DNA from: Thermoproteota archaeon
Lineage (GTDB): Archaea > Korarchaeota > Korarchaeia > Korarchaeales > Korarchaeaceae
Assembly (NCBI GenBank): GCA_027491785.1
Contig: JAOZGJ010000010.1
Coordinates: 18,028 to 82,027 of the forward strand
Length of the DNA stretch: 64,000 nt
Direction of reading: 5' to 3'
Of this stretch, positions 15,824-24,090 are shown piece after piece (position 1 is the first letter of the stretch; each line of letters begins with the position of its first letter). The position numbers and the translations under genes were made by a program. A model generated the notes under the pieces. The model made no database searches and was not told the origin of the DNA. It saw only the letters and a program-made list of their open reading frames with translations.

Positions 15824-17341
15824 ATGAGTTCATTCAATCCCCTTCCAGAAGCCCCCCGAAGGGTGAGGATATTCGATTCCACCCTCAGCCAGGGGGAGCT
15901 TGTTCCAGGTATTTCATTCTCTACAGAGGCAAAGGTAGAGATAGCTACGAATCTAGATGCGTTAGGTGTGGACGTAATAGAAGCAGGGTTTCCTGCAGCT
16001 TCTGAGGGAGAAAGAAAAGCTGTCTCCGAGGTCGTGAGGGCTGTAAAGAGGATCTCAAGGGCGGGCTTCTCTGCAGAGATATGCGCCCTTGCCAGGGCCA
16101 AGAAGATAGATATAGAACTTGCCTTGGAGGGAGAAGTGGATTGCGTCCACGTATTCATGCCGGCAAGCAAGCTCCACTTGGAGAAGAGGCTTCATCTATC
16201 CGAGGAGGAAGCTATGAATCAGTTGGTTGATTCAATATCACTCGCTAAATCAAATGGAGCAACTGTTGAGTTCACAGCTGAGGATGCAAGTAGATCCGAT
16301 CCTGAATTCCTCTGGAAGATCTGCAGAAAAGCGGAAGAGGCTGGAGCAGACAGGATAAATCTCACCGATACCGTCGGAATACTAACACCAGAGGGCGCTG
16401 CGAGGATGGTAAAGGAGGTCAAGCCCCATATCACCAAGCCCCTGAGCGTCACATTCTATAACGACTTGGGAATGGCCACGGCAAATTCCATATCAGCTGT
16501 GATGGCCGGGGCAGATCAGGTCCATGTCTCAGTTAATGGCTTGGGCCCGAAGGCCGGTATGGCCCCTCTGGAGCAGGTTGCAGTCGCATTGAAGGAAATT
16601 CATATGGAATCTAACATACAGCTGAATCTGTTACCGGAGGTGAGCGAGTTAGTTGAGAGGCACAGCGGCTTGCCTATGTACGAGATAGCCCCCATAGTAG
16701 GTCCCCTAACCTATACGTATGAGGCTGGGGTGCATGTGCATGCCCTCTCTATAGATCCAGCCACCTACGAGCTCGTGCCCCCCGAGAAAGTCGGTCGAAA
16801 GAGACGCTTCTTGGTAGGAAAGCTCTCAGGAAGGACTGCCGTCGTAGAAGCCCTGAGAAGTATGGGCTATCCCGTTGAGGAGGGCAAGGTCGAGGAAATA
16901 CTAGCTAGAGTGAAGAACCTGGCAGATAAAGGAGTCAGGATAACAGATGGAGTCTTCAGATCCATAGTCGAGGAGGTCCTCGGGATGAGCAAGCGCAAGT
17001 GGTTCGAGGTCGAGGAATGGATGGTTGTTACGGGATCTGGAATAACACCCACAGCCCAAGTTAAAGCAAAGATAGGTGATAAGGAGATAAGGGCTGCATC
17101 TTTTGGAGTGGGTCCTGTAGATGCCCTTGCTAACACGATAAGATCTCTAGAAGGAGTACCTGACTTCAAGTTAAGGAAATTCAGACTTAGAGCCATTTCT
17201 TCAGGCACCAGTGCGATAGGAGAAGTCCTTATAAGGGTTCTTGGCCCTAAGGGAGAGATGGAAGCAAGTGGAACAAGCCCAGACATACTGGAAGCATCAT
17301 TAAAGGCCTTAGAGGACTCGATTAACAGGATAAAATCGTAA
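15824..17341 (+). CDS. 2-isopropylmalate/homocitrate synthase-like protein lacking metal ligands
   Basis: A 505-residue protein with a full DRE-TIM barrel (1-280), a linker and a LeuA dimer/allosteric domain (about 380-505). It keeps many family marks: VDVIEAGFPAAS, GADRINLTDTVG, VHVSVNGLG, GKLSGRTAV and HVHALSIDPATYEL. However, the catalytic and metal-binding motifs are replaced. The usual LRDGEQ/LREGEQ reads LSQGEL, the metal HxH before ND reads TFYND, and the usual GERAGN reads GPKAGM. Arginine, acid and both histidines are therefore gone. It may be a pseudo-enzyme, a regulator of a true LeuA, or an enzyme with a new chemistry. A T-rich promoter precedes ATG 15824. Confidence 0.8.
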   Translation: MSSFNPLPEAPRRVRIFDSTLSQGELVPGISFSTEAKVEIATNLDALGVDVIEAGFPAASEGERKAVSEVVRAVKRISRAGFSAEICALARAKKIDIELALEGEVDCVHVFMPASKLHLEKRLHLSEEEAMNQLVDSISLAKSNGATVEFTAEDASRSDPEFLWKICRKAEEAGADRINLTDTVGILTPEGAARMVKEVKPHITKPLSVTFYNDLGMATANSISAVMAGADQVHVSVNGLGPKAGMAPLEQVAVALKEIHMESNIQLNLLPEVSELVERHSGLPMYEIAPIVGPLTYTYEAGVHVHALSIDPATYELVPPEKVGRKRRFLVGKLSGRTAVVEALRSMGYPVEEGKVEEILARVKNLADKGVRITDGVFRSIVEEVLGMSKRKWFEVEEWMVVTGSGITPTAQVKAKIGDKEIRAASFGVGPVDALANTIRSLEGVPDFKLRKFRLRAISSGTSAIGEVLIRVLGPKGEMEASGTSPDILEASLKALEDSINRIKS

Positions 17342-17557
17342 CCCAATCTATCTTTCCTTTCCTCTCCTCCCCTAATTATCTATTTTAGATCTGAACCTCA
17401 AATCCTAAACGACGGATCCGCCAACCATCACTAGATCTAATAGACTCTCATGCAGGGCATTTCGCTCAGAAGCATATGGTCTCAGGGCTTATCCGATCCC
17501 TACTTACCTGCGCTCAGTTCTCCATTCATCTCCTCTTCCTTCCGTTCTCCCTAGCGC
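17342..17557. other. intergenic region between convergent genes
   Basis: It holds T-rich, terminator-like tracts just after the LeuA-like stop (17349-17385). I see no coding frame of note and no RNA gene. Confidence 0.5.
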
Positions 17558-18835
17558 CTATATGTTGCATCTTGCGATGTCCACACTGTACAGGCATTCC
17601 GCACAGTTGGGTTCGTTTCCATAGCAATCCATGTCATTACTCTTCGTATAGAAGCAATCTAAGGCTGAGTAGGGACAGTCACCACACCAAGGTATGTTAA
17701 CAGGCATATTCTCCCTGATTTTCCTGAAATTCATATATTTATCGCTGTTCCATATGTCCAGTAAGCTTTCCCTATTCAAATCTCCCATTATCACCTCTCT
17801 TATCATCTTGAGGTGCATATTAACGTACATGGGATGAGAATATGCGAAATCCATACAGGGAGCTACCTTACCATCAGATCTTATGAATAGAGCCTTCTTA
17901 TCCACGTAAGGGCAATGCCTCTTCTTAGCGTCTGGGAAGAGGGGAGGCAGGCTTATATCAAGATCGTATTCATACGCTACCTTCTCTGCTTCCGTGAAAT
18001 ACTTCTCGACCTCCTTTACCAACATCAGTTTATCCTTACTTTCAAAGAACATTGGAAGGTTAATCCAGTATCCCTTACTCATCGCCTCCTCCCAGAGCTT
18101 CCTGTGGATAGTAGAGGCAGACATCTCTAGGCTTCTCCCGGTGTAAGCCTGGGCCAGTATCGCGTAGTTCGCTTCCCTTATGAGGTCCCATCCGTAATCT
18201 AATGCTTCCCTCATAACTTCGAGTGATTCCTTGGAGAATGGGACGTATACAGAACTATTGAACATTGCCTTCGTATAGGGAACAACGTGGGATACAAGTA
18301 TAAAGTCTCCTCCTTCTTCTCCCACCTTTCTGACCAGCTCAGGTAGATCCATGTAGTTCTCCTTAGTTATCACTGCCTCGATTCCAAGCTTTACCTCTCC
18401 CCTATTCTTGGCAACATACTTGAAGTTATCATATATCCTCTTGGGTAGGGCCCCCTGCCTCATACGCTCCAGCTTCCTAGCATCCGATGTATCAACGGAG
18501 AAAGTCAGGATTGCCTTTCCTATCGTCTTAATAAGCTTATCAGCTATATTTGGGGTCAGTAGGGAGCCATTTGTATTCATGAGGATCTCTCCTCCCCTAG
18601 GGAGGTATTCTCTGGCTATTTTGATTATTTTTAGGATATCTGGGTGCATGAAGGGCTCTCCCTCACCGTAGAGGTCAAGCCTTCTTATGTGAGGTAATGC
18701 CTCCTTCCCCAACTTGGAGAAGAGAGCCAGATCTATGTCTACTTGGTCTGCCTGCCAGACGTGCCTTACGCACATCATGCAGTTGAAGTTGCACCTGTTA
18801 GTGACCTCTACTTGAAGTATCTCAGGATATTCCAA
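17558..18835 (-). CDS. cmo: radical SAM/SPASM protein, probable AOR cofactor-modifying protein
   Basis: A 425-residue radical SAM enzyme. The CxxxCxxC cluster motif is CNFNCMMC at residues 13-20, followed by the glycine-rich GEGEPFMHPD. The C-terminal SPASM-like part has many cysteines (HCPYVDKKALFIR, PCMDFAY, WCGDCPYSALDC, CYGNEPNCAEC) for auxiliary iron-sulfur clusters. Proteins of this kind sit next to tungsten aldehyde:ferredoxin oxidoreductases and are named cofactor-modifying (cmo); their exact reaction is not settled. It lies 98 bases downstream of the AOR gene on the same strand, so an operon is likely. Confidence 0.8.
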   Translation of the reverse strand: MEYPEILQVEVTNRCNFNCMMCVRHVWQADQVDIDLALFSKLGKEALPHIRRLDLYGEGEPFMHPDILKIIKIAREYLPRGGEILMNTNGSLLTPNIADKLIKTIGKAILTFSVDTSDARKLERMRQGALPKRIYDNFKYVAKNRGEVKLGIEAVITKENYMDLPELVRKVGEEGGDFILVSHVVPYTKAMFNSSVYVPFSKESLEVMREALDYGWDLIREANYAILAQAYTGRSLEMSASTIHRKLWEEAMSKGYWINLPMFFESKDKLMLVKEVEKYFTEAEKVAYEYDLDISLPPLFPDAKKRHCPYVDKKALFIRSDGKVAPCMDFAYSHPMYVNMHLKMIREVIMGDLNRESLLDIWNSDKYMNFRKIRENMPVNIPWCGDCPYSALDCFYTKSNDMDCYGNEPNCAECLYSVDIARCNI

Positions 18836-18933
18836 ATAAAACCCCTATAGCCCCGCCGGAAATGTCAATATAATTCTTTCTGAGAAGGGAAAAAGTGTGA
18901 AATGAAATTGAAATAAATGAGTGAAACGAATAT

Positions 18934-20784
18934 TTAGAGGGTGATATCCAGCTCCCTGAGCTTCTCCGGGGTGGGGGCGCCATCTACCCATCCGCGCAGC
19001 TCGTAGTATTCATTCTTCATCTCATCGAGCTCCACCACCTGACCCTTAGCGGGTCCCTCCGGCATGGGCTCCTCCAGCAGGCGCTTCGGCAGCGTATCGT
19101 CCTTTCCAGTGAACCCGTATCTGTTCAGTATTACCCTCTCCAGATTATATATGCGCTCTCCTATCTTCAATAGCTCATCCTCCGTTAAATTCCACCCGGT
19201 GACTGAGGACAGTAGCTCCGAGAACTCAGGAAGTCCTATCGCGAAGGTCACGAAGAGACAGTTGACCGTCGAGTTGACCACGTCCGTGAAGTCTTGGAAG
19301 AGCTTGACCCACTTAGCCTTGCCTTTCGGTGTTAGCGGATCTATCTTCTCAGGTATGCCTAGGATCTCAGGAGATATCGTGTAGCCCGTTACATGGCATC
19401 CTCCCCTGTTAGCTGTGGCGTACTCAAGCCCTATACCCTTGGCACCCCTCGGATCATAAGCAGGCATTTCAAGGCCCTTAACGCTCATCGAAAGCTCAGG
19501 ATGGCCATATATCTCAGCTAATCTCTTTGATCCAAGTGCTAGGTACCTCCCGAAGCCGGATTTATGAGCAGTACGCCATACTGCCTCTACTAGAGCTGCG
19601 GCATTACCGAACCTGAGGTCTAGCCCCTCTAGGTCCTCCTTAGGTATGTATCCCCTCTCATTCAGCTCCATGGCTGCTGCTATGGTTGATCCCATTGATA
19701 TGGTATCAAGGCCGAACTCATCGCAGTAATGATTTGCCTTTATTATCGCTTCCAGATTATCCACGCCTGTTGAGCTTCCTAAAGCCCATACCGATTCATA
19801 TTCAGGACCCTCGCTATATAGGATCTGATAAGGCCCTGACTCTACCTTCGTGACCCTCCCGCAAGCGGATGTGCATCCCCAACATGCCCTATTCCTTATC
19901 AGGTAGTTGGCCTCTATGGCCTCTCCACTTATCTTGTCAGCATTGGGATTCACACCAGTCTGCCAGTTCTTATATGGAAACATACCAGCTTGGTTTATTA
20001 TGTTCACCAAAATGGCGGTTCCATACTTCGGTAATCCCTCTCCAGTTACTGAGTTCTTCTTCATCATATCTAACGCCTTCTTGGATGCCTCCTTGTACTT
20101 CTCCCTGTTAGCTATCGGGACCCTCTCGGTTCCCGATACCACAATTGCCTTCAGCTTCTTAGATCCCATGACAGCTCCAAGTCCACCTCTTCCAGCTGAT
20201 CTGTGCTCATCGTTCATCAGACTAGCGAAGTAAACTAGGTTCTCACCAGCAGGCCCTACACAGAGGACGCTAGCATTCCTCCTCCCTATCCTCCTTTTCA
20301 GTACCTTATCTGTGATGAACGTGTTCTTACCCCAGAGGTCCTTGGCTCCCTTCAACTCCGCCTCTCCATCAATTATGGAGAGGTAAACGGGCTCGTCAGA
20401 TGCTCCTTCCAGTATTACTGCATCATAACCTGCCATCTTCAGGTATGTCCCCCACTCCCCTCCGGAATTTCCGCTTCCTATGGATCCGGTTAGCGGGGCC
20501 CTCAAGGCCATCGCGTGATACCTACCGGGAGAGGGAAAACCAGGGATTCCCGTACCAGGGCCTGTGGCCAATATCAGGACGTTCTCAGGACCAAGGGGAT
20601 CTATATCCCTAGGGGCGATCCCCTTAGACATGTATTCCTTTAGGTATTGATAGAGAAGATATACGGCATATCCCTTCCCTCCTAGGTATTTCCTGGCAAT
20701 TTCCTCGGATGTGGGTTCCACTTTGATGGATCCAGTGGAGAGGTCCACTCTTAAAATCTTACCCATATATCCCCCAGCATTCAT
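18934..20784 (-). CDS. aor: tungsten aldehyde:ferredoxin oxidoreductase
   Basis: A 616-residue AOR-family enzyme that oxidises aldehydes to acids and reduces ferredoxin, using a bis-pterin tungsten cofactor and one 4Fe-4S cluster. The N-terminal YMGKILRVDLSTGSI, pterin-binding GNSGGEWGTYLK, cluster motif ACWGCTSACGR, EYESVWALGSS and DPRGAKGIGLEYATA are all typical. The fourth cluster cysteine is in NSTVNCLFVT near residue 510. The frame starts at 20784, but a GGGGGAT site precedes the second ATG at 20766, which matches the family start MGKILRVDL. It probably handles aldehydes from amino acid fermentation. Confidence 0.93.
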   Translation of the reverse strand: MNAGGYMGKILRVDLSTGSIKVEPTSEEIARKYLGGKGYAVYLLYQYLKEYMSKGIAPRDIDPLGPENVLILATGPGTGIPGFPSPGRYHAMALRAPLTGSIGSGNSGGEWGTYLKMAGYDAVILEGASDEPVYLSIIDGEAELKGAKDLWGKNTFITDKVLKRRIGRRNASVLCVGPAGENLVYFASLMNDEHRSAGRGGLGAVMGSKKLKAIVVSGTERVPIANREKYKEASKKALDMMKKNSVTGEGLPKYGTAILVNIINQAGMFPYKNWQTGVNPNADKISGEAIEANYLIRNRACWGCTSACGRVTKVESGPYQILYSEGPEYESVWALGSSTGVDNLEAIIKANHYCDEFGLDTISMGSTIAAAMELNERGYIPKEDLEGLDLRFGNAAALVEAVWRTAHKSGFGRYLALGSKRLAEIYGHPELSMSVKGLEMPAYDPRGAKGIGLEYATANRGGCHVTGYTISPEILGIPEKIDPLTPKGKAKWVKLFQDFTDVVNSTVNCLFVTFAIGLPEFSELLSSVTGWNLTEDELLKIGERIYNLERVILNRYGFTGKDDTLPKRLLEEPMPEGPAKGQVVELDEMKNEYYELRGWVDGAPTPEKLRELDITL

Positions 20785-20968
20785 AACAAATCATCCTACG
20801 ACTTGAACTAACCCGATAACTTAAAAGTATTATTGGGATCGCCTGTGAGTTATTTTCCCTGTATCACGAGTTTATTAGTTGAATCCGGTTTGATTCTGAA
20901 GTATTTAGTTTTATTACGAGTGTAATTGAATTATATTAACCTAACTAGGGTAAATCAGTTAACAGCAT

Positions 20969-22009
20969 CTACCTGATGTATCCCCTCCTCACGGCCTCAG
21001 CTAACAGAGGGTCCTCTATGCAATAGAGCCCGTCCTTCTTATCGATAAATCCATATTCCAAAAGCTCGTTTAGGTAATTAGATACCTGTTTATCACTTAT
21101 ATTCAAGCCCAGATAAACTCTCAGTCCTGTCTTAACCTCAGACCACCTAGAAGGCCTAACTAGGATTTTGAGGACCTCCACATACCTTTTCCTAGCTGAT
21201 TGCCTAGTAGCCAAGAAATAGTTCATTTCATTAGCTGCGAGCCTCGATCCCTCCTCAAGGGTCCTCTCGATGGATCTCCTTTGATCCATTCTTATCCTAT
21301 AAAACCCATAGTAGGATAGCCATCCTATTATCCCATCGAGCTTGTCTACAGCTTCTTCAATGTCTCCTTCCCTTATCCGGACCTTTGCCTGTCTAAATCC
21401 CTTCTTCAGGAAATCTTTGGCCTTGTTTTCGCTTAGCTTGCCTATCTCTATCTCGGCAAACGCCCTGCCAAATAGGGGAGCATCGGGGTCCTTCCTTCCC
21501 AGCAACCTGTCCAAGAGTCCCACTTCAGAGCCGGCTAGCAATATCTTAATACCCTCCTGATAGTCGTACATGTGGGCGAGGAGTCTATCGAATCCCCTTA
21601 TCATCCTGAGATCCTGGGCTTCATCGAAGGCCAGGACTACCTGCCTCCCCTCGGATGACGCCCAAGCACCAAGCTCATTCAAGAGCTTTCCTATCACAGA
21701 TAATCTCCTTTCAGTTAAACTTAGCTTAATTCCAGCTATCTCTACCCCTCTAACTTTAGATAGTATCCTAGATATTGCTTTATGCTTAGCCATCAGCCTG
21801 CTCAACTCCTCCGCTAAATATGGGTAGATGTCATCTGGATAGAAGGGTCCACCAGCCCTGAGATCTATGAGCAAGTAGGGGAGATCCAGTTCCGAGAGGG
21901 CGACCCTCATCAGAGAAGATTTACCAACCCTCCTTATCCCCTTTATCACGATCATCCTGGTTAAAGGATCCCTGAGCTCTTTGATCAACCTGTTAAGAGG
22001 TTCTTCCAT
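20969..22009 (-). CDS. archaeal ATPase (AAA+ with winged helix), 5' end possibly disrupted
   Basis: A 346-residue ATPase of the archaeal MJ/SSO type. Walker A is GIRRVGKSSLM at residues 24-34, Walker B is VVLAFDEAQDL near 125-135, and the C-terminal winged helix is near 270-340. Family members often sit in mobile or toxin-like contexts, and their role is unclear. Upstream of the first ATG (22009) the frame continues with LFSLEVKSRKEDFYD, which matches the conserved N-terminus of this family. There is no ATG, GTG or TTG before an in-frame stop made by a 20-bp tandem repeat. The native 5' end may therefore have been lost, or an unusual start such as ATT is used. Confidence 0.75.
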   Translation of the reverse strand: MEEPLNRLIKELRDPLTRMIVIKGIRRVGKSSLMRVALSELDLPYLLIDLRAGGPFYPDDIYPYLAEELSRLMAKHKAISRILSKVRGVEIAGIKLSLTERRLSVIGKLLNELGAWASSEGRQVVLAFDEAQDLRMIRGFDRLLAHMYDYQEGIKILLAGSEVGLLDRLLGRKDPDAPLFGRAFAEIEIGKLSENKAKDFLKKGFRQAKVRIREGDIEEAVDKLDGIIGWLSYYGFYRIRMDQRRSIERTLEEGSRLAANEMNYFLATRQSARKRYVEVLKILVRPSRWSEVKTGLRVYLGLNISDKQVSNYLNELLEYGFIDKKDGLYCIEDPLLAEAVRRGYIR

Positions 22010-22060
22010 GTCGTAGAAGTCCTCTTTCCTGCTCTTTACCTCGAGCGAGAAGAGAATTAC

Positions 22061-22100
22061 TTACACCCCCTACTATTAACTTACACCCCCTACTATTAAC
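22061..22100. repeat. two tandem copies of a 20-bp sequence
   Basis: The sequence TTACACCCCCTACTATTAAC occurs exactly twice, head to tail, at 22061-22080 and 22081-22100. A partial TTAC lies just before. It sits between the ATPase N-terminal codons and the end of the DUF1028 gene. Its leftward reading brings in the stop codon that truncates the ATPase frame. Confidence 0.9.
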
Positions 22101-22119
22101 TTTGGCTATCACCTATAAT

Positions 22120-23034
22120 TCAGGTAACACCAACCTCCGTCATGACCTCCTCCACTAGATCACTTCTAACCATTCCCGCCTTAGGAAGTCTTCTAAGGAT
22201 CTCTATCCATCTACTTTCCGATCTGAACACCCTCTTGAGTATGTTTATAGCTTCCTCCATCCTATTGGAGTTCAATAAAGCAATTGCTTGCCAAAATGAG
22301 AGCTCTAATACTTCAGGAGCTAACTTCGATGCAATTTCATATTCCTTTAATGCCTCCTCGACTTTCCCGGATGCCATATACTCATCTCCCCTATTTGAGT
22401 GACTATAGGCATCGTGAAGCCTGAGCAACCTCCTCATCTCCTCGAGAGGATGTGGGCTATCCTCTACCCTCAGATCCACTATGACCTCGGCCCATGGTCT
22501 GCTGCTCAGCTTCCTGGATACGACTAGGATGGCAGCTGATTGCATTCCCCTTATATCACCTCCAGCCGCTTCACCCGCTTCCAGTGCGGCTAGGAGTCTG
22601 TAAGCTAGATCTCCCTCCGATGATTCGAAGGCATCGGCCATGGCTGGCCATACATCTGCGGAAGACATCAAGTTCGCTTGAACGCTGTATCCGTCTCCGA
22701 TTATGTGACCAGCTTCAGGGATGCATAGTCTCCCTGTATGAGCTGCAACCCTACCTTTAGAATCCAAGATAGCTACCTGCCTGTGAGCTGACTTGGGATC
22801 TTCCTTTATCAGGGCTTCCAAGGCTTCTTCAGCTGTCTTACCCACTTTCAGCAGGTTCAGACCTAGCGGTCCATAGGATTGCTCCACGAAGCATTGAGTT
22901 GCGACGACTCCTACCCCTGCTTCAGCCCAGGGAACCAAGCTACCCACTGAAAACCAATGAGATTGAACAGCAACGCCCATATAACCAGTATCCGGATCCC
23001 TCGCAACGATGGAATATGTGGATGCGAGTGGCAT
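22120..23034 (-). CDS. DUF1028 (Ntn-hydrolase-like) protein with TPR tail
   Basis: A 304-residue protein. Residues 1-205 match the DUF1028 family, thought to have an Ntn-hydrolase fold: STYSIVARDPDTGYMGVAVQ, GVGVVATQCFVEQSYGPLGL, AHRQVAILDSKGRVAAHTG and GYSVQANLM are all typical. Residues 215-304 add two or three tetratricopeptide-like helix pairs (GDEYMASGKVEEALKEYEIA, FWQAIALLNSNRMEEAINIL). No biochemical role is established for the family. It is encoded alone, 79 bases after the next upstream gene. Confidence 0.8.
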   Translation of the reverse strand: MPLASTYSIVARDPDTGYMGVAVQSHWFSVGSLVPWAEAGVGVVATQCFVEQSYGPLGLNLLKVGKTAEEALEALIKEDPKSAHRQVAILDSKGRVAAHTGRLCIPEAGHIIGDGYSVQANLMSSADVWPAMADAFESSEGDLAYRLLAALEAGEAAGGDIRGMQSAAILVVSRKLSSRPWAEVIVDLRVEDSPHPLEEMRRLLRLHDAYSHSNRGDEYMASGKVEEALKEYEIASKLAPEVLELSFWQAIALLNSNRMEEAINILKRVFRSESRWIEILRRLPKAGMVRSDLVEEVMTEVGVT

Positions 23035-23113
23035 ACCTAATCTGGAGTGGGGAAACTTATAGTGTTATGTTGCGTTACCCTTATCAACAAGGTCCTATCC
23101 TACTAGCGATTGA

Positions 23114-23878
23114 TCAGTTAGTGCTATGATCAGCCATGAATTCCTCTAGGGCTTTGGATATGCTTCCCTTTCTAAAGAACATCTTCACATTCCTCAACCT
23201 GAGTCTCTCGGTACCCCTCTTCCCCACAAATGCCGATATAATTACTGGGCAATCCCTGAGAACGTCGTAAACATCTAGGGTTTTCCTCCTCTGCAGAGTG
23301 TCCTTATAGGGGTTGGCCCTAACCTCAACGAGTTCGAGCTCGTCATCCTTCATCTCATATATGAGATACTTCGCAGCCCTACCCAACATTTTCATCGGTA
23401 TATTCTCGCCATCATCCGTGGCAACTGCTATTCTCTCACGAGTAGGGACTAAGACAATGCAGTAGCCTCTATTCTCCTGGATCCTATACCTATCTTCTAC
23501 CAATCGATCTAAGAATCCCCTAAATTCACTCGTTCCTGTCCCCTGAATTACGATAATCCTTCCTCTAAACGCTAGGGTATAGTACAGGGTCCAGAGGAGT
23601 TTATCGGCATCCAAGCTCTCCGAGTACTCCACTACTACGAGCTTATACCTCATGCCGAGGGGATAAATCTCCTCTCTCTGTAGGGCTAAGAAAGGCTCCA
23701 CATTCCCTGGATCAGGTATTTCATGATAGGGAACTGTAACTACTTCGATTTTGCTTTCTAAGGCTCTCAGTACAGGAGAGTTTGGATCCCCAATAAATAG
23801 GACCTTCCCCGGACCCAAGTCAGCGATATACCTGAGCAGGCACCGTTGAAGATCAGCCTCGTACTCCATTTTCACCAA
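23114..23878 (-). CDS. Rossmann-like domain fused to a NifX/NifB-type cofactor domain
   Basis: A 254-residue two-domain protein. Residues 1-145 look like a degenerate methyltransferase or nucleotide-binding fold (GPGKVLFIGDPNSPVLRALE, KLVVVEYSESLDADKLLW). Residues 150-250 match the dinitrogenase iron-molybdenum cofactor biosynthesis domain (RIAVATDDGENIPMKMLGRA, VLRDCPVIISAFVGKRGTER, RKGSISKALEEF). No nitrogenase genes are in the window. Stand-alone NifX-like proteins often handle metal clusters. The pairing with a Rossmann domain is unusual. The substrate is unknown; tungsten, molybdenum or nickel handling would fit nearby AOR and nickel genes but is only inferred. Confidence 0.65.
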   Translation of the reverse strand: MVKMEYEADLQRCLLRYIADLGPGKVLFIGDPNSPVLRALESKIEVVTVPYHEIPDPGNVEPFLALQREEIYPLGMRYKLVVVEYSESLDADKLLWTLYYTLAFRGRIIVIQGTGTSEFRGFLDRLVEDRYRIQENRGYCIVLVPTRERIAVATDDGENIPMKMLGRAAKYLIYEMKDDELELVEVRANPYKDTLQRRKTLDVYDVLRDCPVIISAFVGKRGTERLRLRNVKMFFRKGSISKALEEFMADHSTN

Positions 23879-24090
23879 TGATAGATCAGTACTGGTAAAT
23901 TAAAATAAGAAAAATAATGTTATTGATTTCGTTCGCTAAATTATGGTAGTTCGAAGAGGCTTTGCTTGATAATGCTGTGCCTTCGCTTCGAGGAGATTAG
24001 CTAAACCACATCTCATAAGAGGAGATAGAGGGAAGGAGAGGGAAGGGAAAATATAAGCGGAGACTAACCTGCCTAATACTACCCTAACGA
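23879..24090. other. 212-bp intergenic region
   Basis: AT-rich, with a purine-rich stretch near 24015-24055. It holds the promoter of the leftward gene ending at 23114 and the terminator region of the H4MPT set. I see no further gene. Confidence 0.4.

Noticed and set aside
15824..17341. Annotating the gene simply as leuA
   Set aside because: The catalytic arginine and all metal ligands are replaced, so isopropylmalate synthase activity is not supported.
22061..22100. Tandem 20-bp copies as a minimal CRISPR array
   Set aside because: The copies are directly adjacent with no spacer, so it is a plain tandem duplication.
23114..23878. Evidence for nitrogen fixation from the NifX-like domain and fix genes
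   Set aside because: No nifHDK, nifB or nifE genes are present, and both families occur widely without nitrogenase.
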